Of a stretch of 11,660 nt of DNA, positions 1 to 7,070 are shown piece by piece. The notes under the pieces were generated by a model. The model did no database searches. It had not been told where the DNA came from and saw only the letters and a list, made by a program, of their open reading frames with translations. Both the position numbers and the translations under genes were made by a program. The number at the start of each line of letters is the position of its first letter. Within the stretch, counting starts at the first letter, position 1. This DNA comes from an uncultured Collinsella sp. (GTDB taxonomy: Bacteria > Actinomycetota > Coriobacteriia > Coriobacteriales > Coriobacteriaceae), in assembly GCA_900757265.1 (NCBI GenBank), contig CAAENW010000161.1:1-11660 (forward strand), given 5' to 3'.

Positions 1-88
1 CCTTACCGGAGTGCATCAGAACAAGAATCGTCAGCGCCACGGCAGACACAGCCCAAACGACAAACAAAAGAATCTGGAACGGACCCAT
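1..88 (-). CDS. secG: SecG, preprotein translocase subunit (N-terminal part only, cut by window edge)
   Basis: SecG is the small auxiliary membrane subunit of the SecYEG protein-export channel in the cytoplasmic membrane. Only the first 29 residues are in the window. They begin MGPFQILLF, form one hydrophobic segment (about residues 4-25), and end in LMHSGK. That matches the end of the first SecG membrane helix and the start of its conserved HxGKGGG-type loop in actinobacterial SecG. A clear Shine-Dalgarno (AAGGAG on the minus strand, around 96-101) sits 7 nt before the ATG, which fixes the start. The gene follows gpmI, and secG after the tpiA-end of the glycolytic cluster is a standard actinobacterial arrangement. 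A terminator lies between gpmI and secG, so secG either relies on read-through or has its own promoter in 89-185. I could not find a convincing promoter there. The identification rests on a short N-terminus plus context. Confidence 0.8.
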   Translation of the reverse strand, partial: MGPFQILLFVVWAVSAVALTILVLMHSGK

Positions 89-185
89 AGATAAGCTCCT
101 TAATAGAACAATTCAAACTCCAGTACTGTACCACAACCTCAAGCACTCCCCCATCTGCCATTTGGGGACGGGCTAGAAATAGCGC

Positions 186-219
186 AAAAGGGGGTTGCCC
201 GAACGTGGACAACCCCCTT
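186..219 (-). terminator. Intrinsic terminator after gpmI
   Basis: Read on the minus strand, a 10-bp perfect stem (188-197 with 210-219, arms AAGGGGGTTG and CAACCCCCTT) closes a 12-nt loop and runs into TTTT. It starts 25 nt after the gpmI stop codon. It therefore ends the pgk-tpiA-gpmI transcript and partly or fully separates it from secG. The U-run is short, so some read-through is possible. Confidence 0.75.
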
Positions 220-243
220 ACAAGAAAACGTTAGTTGTTTTCT

Positions 244-1797
244 TTAGGCCTCGGTGGCGAGCACGCGACCCGTCATCTCGGCGGAAGGCTCAATACCAGC
301 CATGGTGAGCATGGTCGGAGCGATATCGGAAAGACGGCCGTCCTCGATACCGGTGAGCTGCGCCTTCTCATCAACGATGATGAACGGCACACGGTTGGTG
401 GTGTGAGCCGTGAACGGATGCTTGGAACCGTCGGAAGCAACGTCAAACATGTGATCGGCGTTGCCGTGGTCGGCGGTAATCAGCGCAAAGCCACCCTTGG
501 CGAGAATCGCCGGGACAACCTTGGACAGGGCATCGTCAACAGCCTCGACGGCCTTAACGGCGGCGTCGAAGACACCGGTGTGACCAACCATGTCGCAGTT
601 CGCGAAGTTCACGATGTAGAAATCAGCGCGATCCTCGTTGATGGCGGCGACGAGCTTCTCGGTAACCTCGGGAGCGCTCATCTCAGGCTGCAGATCGTAG
701 GTAGCAACCTTGGGGGAAGCGACGAGCACGCGCTCCTCGCCCTCCTTGGGCTCCTCGATGCCGCCGTTGAGGAAGAACGTCACGTGGGCATACTTCTCGG
801 TCTCGGCGGTGTGCAGCTGCTTCAGGCCATTGGCGGCGATAACGTCGGCCAGGACGTTCTCGGGGAACGTCTTGGGGAAGGCGACCTCGACGTCAAACGT
901 CGGATCGTACTCGGTCATCGTCACAAAGTGCGAGAGCTTAATCTGCTCGCGCTCAAAGCCATCGAACTCCTTGTCCGTGAACACGCGGGTCATCTGACGA
1001 GCGCGGTCGGGACGGAAGTTGAAGAAGATGGCCGCGTCGCCCTCGTGGATGCCCTCGTTGTGGGCAGCGAAGGGCTCGACGAACTCGTCGCCGCGCGGGT
1101 CCTTCTCGTAGTAGGCCTTGATACCGGCAACGGGATCGGTATCGGCGTCGGACGCATTGACCATGACGTCGTAGGCACGCTGGATGCGCTCCCAACGGTT
1201 GTCGCGGTCCATGGCCCAATAGCGGCCCGAAACGGTGGCGACGCGAGCGTCGCAACCGGTCTCCTCGGAAATCTTAGCCAGGAAGGCGCAGAACTCGCTC
1301 ATGTAGCCGGCACCGGACTGCGGGTCGACATCGCGACCATCCATAAAGGCGTGGACGCGAACGGTCTTGACGCCATGCTGGGCAGCCATCTTGACCAGGG
1401 CCTCGACATGGTTCATGTGAGAATGAACGCCGCCGGGGCTCATAAGGCCCATGAGGTGCAGGGTCTTGCCTTCGGCCTTGACATCGTCCATGGCCTTGAC
1501 GAAGACCTCGTTCTTGGCGATAGAGCCGTCCTTGATGGCATTGTTGATGCGCGAAAGCTCCTGGAACACGATGCGGCCGGCACCGATGTTGAGGTGGCCT
1601 ACCTCGGAGTTGCCCATCTGACCGTCGGGAAGGCCCACGTCCTCGCCCGAAGCACCGAGCGTGGTGTGGGGATACTGAGCGTACAGGCTATCAAGGAAGG
1701 GCGTCTTGGCAGCGGCGACGGCGTTCTCGCCACCGGCCGGAGCAAGGCCGCAGCCATCCATGATGATCAGGAGTGCAGGAAGATGACGCTGTGCCAT
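244..1797 (-). CDS. gpmI: 2,3-bisphosphoglycerate-independent phosphoglycerate mutase
   Basis: This cytoplasmic glycolytic enzyme interconverts 3-phosphoglycerate and 2-phosphoglycerate through a phosphoserine intermediate, using two Mn2+ ions. The 517-residue length is normal for the family. The alkaline-phosphatase-like domain is visible: metal-ligand Asp14 (MDGCGL), nucleophile Ser64 in GNSEVGHLNIG, Asp402 and His406 in NCDMVGHTG, Asp443-His444 in TADHGNADH, and His465 in HTTNRVPF. The inserted phosphotransferase domain shows HSHMNH (125-130), DGRD (153-156), RWER (201-204) and FRPDRARQ (261-268). The ATG is 5 nt after the tpiA stop, and the ribosome-binding purines lie within the end of tpiA, so translation is probably coupled. 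It is the last gene of the pgk-tpiA-gpmI transcript, ahead of a terminator. This is the cofactor-independent form, unrelated in fold to the cofactor-dependent GpmA. The long open frames on the opposite strand here look like codon-bias shadows. Confidence 0.98.
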   Translation of the reverse strand: MAQRHLPALLIIMDGCGLAPAGGENAVAAAKTPFLDSLYAQYPHTTLGASGEDVGLPDGQMGNSEVGHLNIGAGRIVFQELSRINNAIKDGSIAKNEVFVKAMDDVKAEGKTLHLMGLMSPGGVHSHMNHVEALVKMAAQHGVKTVRVHAFMDGRDVDPQSGAGYMSEFCAFLAKISEETGCDARVATVSGRYWAMDRDNRWERIQRAYDVMVNASDADTDPVAGIKAYYEKDPRGDEFVEPFAAHNEGIHEGDAAIFFNFRPDRARQMTRVFTDKEFDGFEREQIKLSHFVTMTEYDPTFDVEVAFPKTFPENVLADVIAANGLKQLHTAETEKYAHVTFFLNGGIEEPKEGEERVLVASPKVATYDLQPEMSAPEVTEKLVAAINEDRADFYIVNFANCDMVGHTGVFDAAVKAVEAVDDALSKVVPAILAKGGFALITADHGNADHMFDVASDGSKHPFTAHTTNRVPFIIVDEKAQLTGIEDGRLSDIAPTMLTMAGIEPSAEMTGRVLATEA

Positions 1798-1802
1798 ATG
1801 TC

Positions 1803-2570
1803 CTACTCGCCTGCCTTGACGACCATAGAGGCGAAGTCGGCAGCCTTGAGCGAAGCGCCGCCCACGAGGGCGCCGTCAACGTCGGGCTTGGCGACGAGCT
1901 CGGCAATGTTGCCGGGCTTAGCGGAACCACCGTACAGGACGCGGATACCGTCGGCGAGCTCCTCGCCAAACATCTCCTTGAGGGTCTCACGGATAGCGCC
2001 GCAGACCTCCTGGGCGTCCTCAGCGGTAGCGGTCTTTCCGGTGCCGATGGCCCAGATGGGCTCGTAGGCGACGACGACCTGCTTGGGGCAGGTGATCTCA
2101 AGACCAGCAAGGCCAGCCTTGACCTGGTTCACGACGTGCTCGACATAGGTGCCAGCCTCGCGGACCTCGAGGGACTCGCCGCAGCAGAAGACGGGAACAA
2201 GACCGGCGGCAACGAGGGCCTTGGCCTTCTTGTTCTGGTCCTCGTCGGTCTCGTGGAAGTAGTCGCGACGCTCGGAGTGGCCGATGATGCAGTAGGTGCA
2301 GCCAGCGGACTTGAGCATGTCGCAAGAGGACTCACCGGTGAAGGCACCCTTGGCCTCCCAGTACACGTTCTGTGCACCGAGGGCGATGGGGGCAGCCTGA
2401 ATGCGGTCATGAACCGTGGTGATGTCAATGGTCGGAGGGCAGACGAGCACCTCGACGCCAGCCGGAACCTCGGGCAGAGCCTGAGCCAGCTCGTCGGCGA
2501 GCTTGGCGGCCTCAGCGACGTCGTTGTTCATCTTCCAGTTACCAGCGATAAGAAGGGTGCGATTAGGCAT
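1803..2570 (-). CDS. tpiA: Triosephosphate isomerase
   Basis: Triosephosphate isomerase interconverts dihydroxyacetone phosphate and glyceraldehyde-3-phosphate in central glycolysis. The 255-residue TIM barrel is full length. Visible catalytic residues are Asn11 and Lys13 (GNWKMN), electrophile His98 (IIGHSERR) and the general base Glu170. The flexible phosphate-gripping loop 6 follows ([11 protein letters not shown], 171-181), and the C-terminal phosphate-binding LYGGSAKP is present. The frame stays open upstream to 2633, but that extension lies inside pgk and has no family resemblance, so I chose the ATG at 2570 ([13 protein letters not shown]). That start overlaps the end of pgk by 8 nt (ATGCCTAA), which suggests translational coupling. 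The stop is 5 nt before gpmI. The TAG stop and tight packing put it in the middle of the pgk-tpiA-gpmI unit. Confidence 0.98.
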   Translation of the reverse strand: MPNRTLLIAGNWKMNNDVAEAAKLADELAQALPEVPAGVEVLVCPPTIDITTVHDRIQAAPIALGAQNVYWEAKGAFTGESSCDMLKSAGCTYCIIGHSERRDYFHETDEDQNKKAKALVAAGLVPVFCCGESLEVREAGTYVEHVVNQVKAGLAGLEITCPKQVVVAYEPIWAIGTGKTATAEDAQEVCGAIRETLKEMFGEELADGIRVLYGGSAKPGNIAELVAKPDVDGALVGGASLKAADFASMVVKAGE

Positions 2571-3753
2571 CGAGAAGCGCCTCCACTCCGGGCAGGGCCT
2601 TACCCTCGACGAGCTCCATGGAAGCGCCACCACCGGTGGAGATCCAGCTCATCTTGTCGGCCAGGTTGAACTTGTTGACAGCCGCGACAGAGTCGCCACC
2701 GCCGATGATCGAGGTGCAGTCGGCCTCGGCGACGGCCTCGGCGATAGCCTGGGTGCCGTGGGCGAAGTTGTCGAACTCGAAGACACCCATGGGGCCGTTC
2801 CAGAACACGGTCTTGGCACCCTTGACGGCCTCGGCGTAAAGCTCCTCGGTCTTGGGGCCGATGTCCATGCCCTCACGATCGTCGGGGATAGCGTCGGAAG
2901 CGACAACCTCGGGGACAGCGTCCTCGCCAAAGTGATCGGCAACGCGGTTGTCGATGGGGAGCAGGATCTTGACGCCCTTCTCCTCGGCCTTCTTGAGCAT
3001 CTCGCCAGCGCGCTCGACCCAGTCCTCTTCCTTGAGGGACTGACCGACGGTCAGGCCCTGAGCCAGGAAGAAGGTGTAGGCCATGCCGCCACCGATGATC
3101 AGGGTATCAGCGGAGTCGATGAGGTGATCGAGAACGCCGATCTTGGAGGAAACCTTGGAACCGCCGACGATAGCGACGAAGGGGCGCTCGGGCTCGGCGA
3201 AGATGCCAGTCAGCGTGTCGACCTCCTTCTCGAGCAGGAAGCCGGCGACGGCAGGCAGGTAAGCGGCGGGACCCACGACGGAACCCTGGGCGCGGTGAGC
3301 GGTACCGAAAGCATCGAGAACGAAGACGTCACCATAGGAAGCGAGCTTCTTGGCGATCTCGGGATCGTTCTTCTTCTCACGCTTGTCAAAACGGACGTTC
3401 TCGAGAACGAGGACCTTGCCCGGCTCGACGGCGGCAACAGCCTCAGCAGCCTTCTCGCCGTAGGTGTCGGCGACAAAGGCAACATCGAGACCAGAGAGCT
3501 CAGCGAGCTTCTTGGCGACAGGCTCGAGGGACAGCTCGGGCTGGAAGCCGGTGCCATCGGGACGGCCGAGGTGGCTCATGAGGATGACGCGAGCGTTGTG
3601 CTCAACGAGGTAGTTGATGGTGGGCAGGGCAGCCTTGATGCGGGTGGTGTCGCCAACGACGCCATCCTTGATAGGCACGTTGAAGTCAACGCGGACGAGA
3701 ACGCGCTTGCCGTCGACATCGATGTCGCGGACGGTCTTCTTGGTAAAGGCCAT
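2563..3753 (-). CDS. pgk: Phosphoglycerate kinase
   Basis: Phosphoglycerate kinase transfers phosphate from 1,3-bisphosphoglycerate to ADP, the first ATP-forming step of glycolysis. The 396-residue length is normal. The N-terminal 3-PGA domain has the family signature RVDFNVP (21-27), HLGRP (61-65) and TAHRAQGS (151-158). The C-terminal nucleotide domain has GGSKVSSKI (198-206), NGPMGVFE (319-326), GGGDSVAAV (351-359) and STGGGAS (372-378). I chose the ATG at 3753 ([13 protein letters not shown]) because it matches the family N-terminus and has an AAAGGT ribosome-binding site about 10 nt upstream. An in-frame ATG at 3789 would add 12 unlikely residues and lies in a hairpin. A terminator follows gap upstream, so pgk is fed by read-through or by a promoter I could not identify in 3754-3808. 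It overlaps tpiA by 8 nt. Confidence 0.98.
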   Translation of the reverse strand: MAFTKKTVRDIDVDGKRVLVRVDFNVPIKDGVVGDTTRIKAALPTINYLVEHNARVILMSHLGRPDGTGFQPELSLEPVAKKLAELSGLDVAFVADTYGEKAAEAVAAVEPGKVLVLENVRFDKREKKNDPEIAKKLASYGDVFVLDAFGTAHRAQGSVVGPAAYLPAVAGFLLEKEVDTLTGIFAEPERPFVAIVGGSKVSSKIGVLDHLIDSADTLIIGGGMAYTFFLAQGLTVGQSLKEEDWVERAGEMLKKAEEKGVKILLPIDNRVADHFGEDAVPEVVASDAIPDDREGMDIGPKTEELYAEAVKGAKTVFWNGPMGVFEFDNFAHGTQAIAEAVAEADCTSIIGGGDSVAAVNKFNLADKMSWISTGGGASMELVEGKALPGVEALLDA

Positions 3754-3776
3754 GTTTGCTTCTACCTTTCGTACGT

Positions 3777-3799
3777 GTCTGCCTCCCATTACGGCAGAC
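3777..3799 (-). other. Leader hairpin ahead of pgk
   Basis: A perfect 7-bp stem (GTCTGCC, 3777-3783, with GGCAGAC, 3793-3799) closes a 9-nt loop. It lies between the gap terminator and the pgk ribosome-binding site, 23 nt before the pgk ATG. No U-run follows, so it is not a terminator. By position it could protect or define the 5' end of the pgk-tpiA-gpmI mRNA, or be a processing site. The function is inferred from position only. Confidence 0.45.
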
Positions 3800-3808
3800 G
3801 ATTTCCTA

Positions 3809-3856
3809 TAAAAAGGGCGCGACCCTAGGGTGTAAGCCCTATGAGGCCGCGCCCTT
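3809..3856 (-). terminator. Intrinsic terminator between gap and pgk
   Basis: On the minus strand a 9-bp GC-rich stem (AAGGGCGCG, 3813-3821, with CGCGCCCTT, 3848-3856) is extended by three further pairs and an inner 5-bp stem (TAGGG/CCCTA). It is followed by TTTTT (3810-3814 and on). It begins about 37 nt after the gap stop codon. This would make gap the main product of its promoter, with pgk-tpiA-gpmI expressed at a lower read-through or separate level. Confidence 0.8.
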
Positions 3857-3893
3857 CTTTAGACGCTCAACGAGCTATTCGCTAAAAGCTAAA

Positions 3894-4919
3894 TTAAGCA
3901 ACGAACTTCTCGAAGTACTTGATGGTGCGGACCATCTGAGAGGTGTAGGAGTTCTCGTTGTCGTACCAAGAGGTGACCTGAACGAGGGTCTGGCCGTTGC
4001 CGAGGTCAGAGCACATGGTCTGAGTGGCGTCGAAGATGGAGCCGTGGGTCTCGCCGATGATGTCGGTGGAGACGATATCGTCCTCGTTGTAACCGAAGGT
4101 CTCGGAGATGGTGGAAGCGTAGGCCTTCATAGCGGCGTTGACCTCGTCGACGGTGACCTTTTTGTCAACGACAGCGTAGAGGTTGGTGATGGAGCCGGTC
4201 GGCGTCGGGACGCGCTGGGCGGCACCGATGAGCTTACCGTTGAGCTCGGGGAGAACCAGGCCGATAGCCTTGGCAGCACCGGTGGTGTTGGGGACGATGT
4301 TGACGGCGCAGGCGCGGCTACGACGCTTGTTGCCCTTGCGCTGCGGGCCGTCGAGCGGCATCTGGTCGCCGGTCCAGGCGTGAATGGTGGTCATGATGCC
4401 GGACACGATGGGAGCGAAGTCGTTCAGACCCTTGGCCATCGGGGCGAGGCAGTTGGTGGTGCAGGAAGCAGCGGAGATGATGTTGTCCTCAGCGGTCAGC
4501 GTCTCGTGGTTGACGTTGTACACGATGGTGGGCAGATCGCTGCCGGCCGGAGCGGAGATGACGACCTTCTTGGCGCCAGCGTTGATGTGGGCCTGAGCCT
4601 TAGCCTTGCTGGTGTAGAAGCCGGTGCACTCGAGAACGACGTCGACGTCGAGGTCGCCCCAAGGCAGGTTGTTGGCGTCGGCCTCCTTGTAGATCTTGAT
4701 CTCCTTGCCGTCAACGGTGATGGAATCCTCGCCAGCAACGACCTCGTGATCGCGAGCGTAGTTGCCCTGCGTGGAGTCGTACTTCAGCAGGTAAGCGAGC
4801 ATATCGGGAGAGGTGAGGTCGTTGATAGCGACGATCTCGGAGCCCTCATGACCGAACATCTGACGGAAAGCCAGACGACCGATGCGACCGAAGCCGTTAA
4901 TAGCAACCTTTACTGCCAT
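3894..4919 (-). CDS. gap: Glyceraldehyde-3-phosphate dehydrogenase, type I (NAD-dependent)
   Basis: GAPDH oxidises glyceraldehyde-3-phosphate to 1,3-bisphosphoglycerate with NAD+ and inorganic phosphate. The 341-residue protein has the N-terminal Rossmann motif INGFGRIGR (7-15), with Asp34 in AINDLT favouring NAD over NADP. It has catalytic Cys153 in [12 protein letters not shown] and His180 in TTIHAWTGD. The C-terminal signature [13 protein letters not shown] completes the family pattern. The frame is open to 5021, but the ATG at 4919 ([12 protein letters not shown]) is the right start. A strong AAAGGAG ribosome-binding site sits 5 nt upstream, and the upstream extension falls in the AT-rich promoter region. 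The gene has its own promoter, a candidate operator and a following terminator, consistent with very high, partly independent expression. The S-loop reads [15 protein letters not shown], slightly unusual around 193-207 but within family variation. Confidence 0.98.
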   Translation of the reverse strand: MAVKVAINGFGRIGRLAFRQMFGHEGSEIVAINDLTSPDMLAYLLKYDSTQGNYARDHEVVAGEDSITVDGKEIKIYKEADANNLPWGDLDVDVVLECTGFYTSKAKAQAHINAGAKKVVISAPAGSDLPTIVYNVNHETLTAEDNIISAASCTTNCLAPMAKGLNDFAPIVSGIMTTIHAWTGDQMPLDGPQRKGNKRRSRACAVNIVPNTTGAAKAIGLVLPELNGKLIGAAQRVPTPTGSITNLYAVVDKKVTVDEVNAAMKAYASTISETFGYNEDDIVSTDIIGETHGSIFDATQTMCSDLGNGQTLVQVTSWYDNENSYTSQMVRTIKYFEKFVA

Positions 4920-4991
4920 TGTGTCTCCTTTCGTAAGGCCCCCGCAAGCTACAGCGCCCGCCGTTGAGGCCCACAAACTAACCACTCGCCT

Positions 4992-5021
4992 AATATACCT
5001 TTTTTTTGACTTGAATTTCAC
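4992..5021 (-). promoter_or_regulatory. gap: Candidate gap promoter
   Basis: On the minus strand a TATATT -10 box (4992-4997) lies 18 nt downstream of GTGAAA (5016-5021, four of six -35 consensus bases). An A8 tract (5000-5007) lies in the spacer. The whole 4990-5112 stretch is strikingly AT-rich compared with the window, as expected for a strong promoter with UP-like sequence. Transcription would start near 4985, leaving a leader of about 65 nt before the gap ATG. The -35 box is weak, so the exact placement is uncertain. Confidence 0.5.
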
Positions 5022-5053
5022 GAGAATAGTCGAAATTGAAAATCAAATTTACG

Positions 5054-5067
5054 TTAAAACGTTTTAA
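5054..5067. promoter_or_regulatory. Perfect palindrome with central CG upstream of gap (candidate LacI/CcpA-type operator)
   Basis: TTAAAACGTTTTAA is a perfect 14-bp palindrome centred at 5060/5061. A second, overlapping dyad ACGTT-AA-AACGT occupies 5051-5062. LacI/GalR-family regulators, including CcpA, typically bind palindromes with a central CG flanked by A/T-rich arms, so this is a plausible operator. It lies about 75 bp upstream of the predicted gap transcription start. That would fit activation better than simple repression. The regulator is not in the window and its identity is inference. Confidence 0.45.
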
Positions 5068-5112
5068 AGAATAAAATAGCAGCTAAATCCGTATATAAGT
5101 CGATACTTTAAA

Positions 5113-6042
5113 CTACCAGTTTGCTTCAATGAGCTTTTCAAGCCTCAAAACTCGATGGTAGAGGGCCGACTTCGACAAGGGAGGGTCAGCCATCTCCCCT
5201 AAATCACGCAGCGACAGATCGGGATAGCGCTCGCGCAGGTCGCAAAAGACCGCCAAGGCATCCGGAAGCGCATCGCGAAGGCCGCGCTGCTCGAGCTCAT
5301 CGATAAGCGCAAGCTGATGCTGGGCGGCACCCGCACTTCTGGTCTGGTTGGCGAGCTCGGCATTCACGCGACGGTTCACATCGTTCTTAACCAACTTGAC
5401 CGCGCGCGCCTCCTCAATCTCGGCAACGCTGCGCTTGGCGCCAATCAGCTTTAAAAGATGTTCGATCTCCTCGGCGCTCTTAATGTAGACAGCAAAGGAC
5501 CCGCGCCGCGCGTTAACGCGCGCATGGACCCCAATCTGCTCCAATAGATCGCAAAGTCCCCGAGCATACTGCTCGCCCTGCACCGCGATCTCCAAATGAA
5601 AGTCGCCGCGGGGATCGGCCACGAAACCGCCCGCAATGAGCGCGCCGCGGATGTAGGCAAGCCTGCAGCAGGGACGGGCAACGATGTGCCGGGGAACACC
5701 GGCGACGAGCCCTCCCCTGCGGTCGAGAATGCCCAGCAGCACCAGAGCCTTGTCCAGGTCGGGTTGATCGGGCAGTGTAATGAGATAGTTACGGACCTTA
5801 TGCAAGACCGATTTACGAACGGTGAATTCCGTTTTGAGCTTAAGGATGCGATGCGTCAGCGTGATCATCGTGCGCGCGACGGCGCCCGTCTCGGTCGCCA
5901 CCGTCAAACGATACCGCCCGGAGCCGGCCAGCGAAAGTGTACCGCTCACACGCGTCAGGGCGGCAAGCGTCGACAAATCGCAGTATTCACATTCGGGTTC
6001 GCAGCGCGCGAGCTCGTCACGCACCTCGGCGGTAAACGACAT
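5113..6042 (-). CDS. whiA: WhiA, DNA-binding regulator of the WhiA family
   Basis: WhiA is a conserved DNA-binding protein in Gram-positive bacteria, involved in cell division and, in Streptomyces, sporulation. The 309-residue length is typical. The N-terminus SFTAEVRDELA matches WhiA_N. The central LAGLIDADG homing-endonuclease-like domain is marked by PCCRLAYIRGALIAGG (124-139) and FHLEI (148-152). Conserved KLVKNDVNRRVNAELAN (216-232) precedes a C-terminal helix-turn-helix, LSLRDLGEMADPPLSKSALY (277-296). Nuclease catalytic function is not expected in this family. The ATG is 6 nt after the rapZ stop, so the two are probably co-transcribed and coupled; the AGG-type ribosome-binding site is weak. 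I see no hairpin terminator after whiA, so its transcript could read into gap. Family membership is clear; the regulon here is unknown. Confidence 0.96.
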   Translation of the reverse strand: MSFTAEVRDELARCEPECEYCDLSTLAALTRVSGTLSLAGSGRYRLTVATETGAVARTMITLTHRILKLKTEFTVRKSVLHKVRNYLITLPDQPDLDKALVLLGILDRRGGLVAGVPRHIVARPCCRLAYIRGALIAGGFVADPRGDFHLEIAVQGEQYARGLCDLLEQIGVHARVNARRGSFAVYIKSAEEIEHLLKLIGAKRSVAEIEEARAVKLVKNDVNRRVNAELANQTRSAGAAQHQLALIDELEQRGLRDALPDALAVFCDLRERYPDLSLRDLGEMADPPLSKSALYHRVLRLEKLIEANW

Positions 6043-6048
6043 GCAGGC

Positions 6049-6969
6049 CTATGCTTTCGTGTTCGCGCGTGACAGGTCGCGATGGGAAATGCTCACGTGA
6101 TACTGGGCACCTTCCAAATAACGTGCCGTGGCCTCGGCGATGGCAACGCTGCGGTGTTGACCGCCCGTGCAACCGATGGCAATAGAAAGTTGCGGCTTGC
6201 CCTCCGCGATATAGCCGGGCATGACCGTATCGAGCAGCTGCGTCCAGGCCTTCCAAAACTCCTGGGTCTTGGGATGGTCTAAGACAAAATCGGAGACCTT
6301 CTTATCGAGGCCGGTCATCGTGCGCATCTCGGGATCGTAGAACGGATTAGGCAGGAAGCGGACGTCGATCATAATGTCCGCCTCGACGGGCATGCCGTGC
6401 TTAAAGCCAAACGAGAACACGTGAACGTCCATGAGCTGCTGGTCGGACAGCTCGGAAAATGCCATACGTAGCTTGTTGCGCAGCGCAGAGGTGCGCAGAC
6501 GGCTCGTGTCGATAATCATATCGGCTCGGTCGCGCACGCCCTGCAGCTGAAGGCGCTCGCGCTGAATGGCATCGGCCGTAGTCTCCCCCGGCTTGGCAAT
6601 GGGATGACGGCGGCGATTTTCGCTGTAGCGACGAATCAGCACCTCGTCAGACGCCTCGAGAAACACGATGTCGCAGCTCATCTCGCGCTCTTCGAGCGCG
6701 GCGACAGCATCGAGCAACTCGTCAAACAGTCCCTGGCTACGCAAATCGCAGGTAACGGCGAGATGCCTGCCCACGCCCGTATTGATGCCGACGAGCTCGG
6801 CAAGCTGGGCGATGAGACGCGGAGGTAGGTTATCAATGCAAAAATAGCCCATGTCCTCGAACACGTGCATGGCCTGTGTGCGGCCCGATCCGGACATTCC
6901 GGTGATGATGACGATATCGGGGATGCGCTCCGAGCGCTCCGCCGCATCCATGGCATCTCCCTTTTGCAT
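6049..6969 (-). CDS. rapZ: RapZ/YvcJ-family P-loop nucleotide-binding protein
   Basis: RapZ-family proteins bind nucleotides. In E. coli RapZ is an RNA-binding adaptor controlling glucosamine-6-phosphate synthase; in Gram-positives the role is less clear. The protein has the N-terminal P-loop GMSGSGRT (24-31 in this numbering), then FEDMGYFCIDNLPP, and NRRRHPIAK about 90 residues on. The C-terminal domain contains FGFKHGMP, DVRFLPNPF and GCTGGQHRSVAIAE, all family hallmarks. The P-loop lysine is arginine, as in other actinobacterial members that I recall. Two starts are plausible: ATG at 6969 (306 residues, GGGAGG 6 nt upstream), chosen here, and ATG at 6951 (300 residues, GGGAG 5 nt upstream). 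An ATG at 7005 lies inside a terminator hairpin and is rejected. The stop is 6 nt from whiA; yvcK, usually between the two, is absent. Confidence 0.95.
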   Translation of the reverse strand: MQKGDAMDAAERSERIPDIVIITGMSGSGRTQAMHVFEDMGYFCIDNLPPRLIAQLAELVGINTGVGRHLAVTCDLRSQGLFDELLDAVAALEEREMSCDIVFLEASDEVLIRRYSENRRRHPIAKPGETTADAIQRERLQLQGVRDRADMIIDTSRLRTSALRNKLRMAFSELSDQQLMDVHVFSFGFKHGMPVEADIMIDVRFLPNPFYDPEMRTMTGLDKKVSDFVLDHPKTQEFWKAWTQLLDTVMPGYIAEGKPQLSIAIGCTGGQHRSVAIAEATARYLEGAQYHVSISHRDLSRANTKA

Positions 6970-6981
6970 GTGCTGCCTCCC

Positions 6982-7019
6982 AAAAACAAGCGCGGGACCC
7001 AGCAACCCGGATCCCGCGC
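6982..7019 (-). terminator. Intrinsic terminator between the amino-sugar block and rapZ
   Basis: On the minus strand an 11-bp stem (7009-7019 with 6990-7000, GCGCGGGATCC against GGGTCCCGCGC, one G-U wobble) closes an 8-nt loop. It is followed by TTGTTTTT (6982-6989). It lies about 50 nt after the nanE stop and ends only about 12 nt before the rapZ start at 6969, which leaves almost no room for a separate rapZ promoter downstream of it. Confidence 0.85.
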
Positions 7020-7070
7020 GGTCAATTGCCTATTTTGAGTATACCGCCCCGAGCGGATACGAGGCCTGTC

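Noticed and set aside
3..212. 69-codon minus-strand open frame overlapping the start of secG
   Set aside because: It runs through the gpmI terminator and is in a different frame from secG, whose N-terminus and ribosome-binding site are clear.
235..2067. 610-codon open frame on the plus strand opposite gpmI and tpiA
   Set aside because: It is antisense to two certain enzymes, has no recognisable domain and shows low-complexity Gly/Val/Leu/Asp-rich composition. Strong codon bias in highly expressed genes leaves the complementary frame free of stops.
2503..3828. 441-codon open frame on the plus strand opposite pgk
   Set aside because: Same codon-bias shadow pattern; no start signal or family resemblance.
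3756..4967. 403-codon open frame on the plus strand opposite gap
   Set aside because: Antisense to a certain GAPDH gene and running through its terminator; composition typical of a shadow frame.
5054..5067. Rex operator at the gap palindrome
   Set aside because: Rex sites have TTAA half-sites separated by four bases and flanking TTG/CAA. Here the spacing is six bases with a central CG.
6970..7005. Extended RapZ N-terminus starting at 7005
   Set aside because: It would place the start codon inside the terminator stem, and the extra residues do not resemble the family. Starts at 6969 or 6951 have good ribosome-binding sites.
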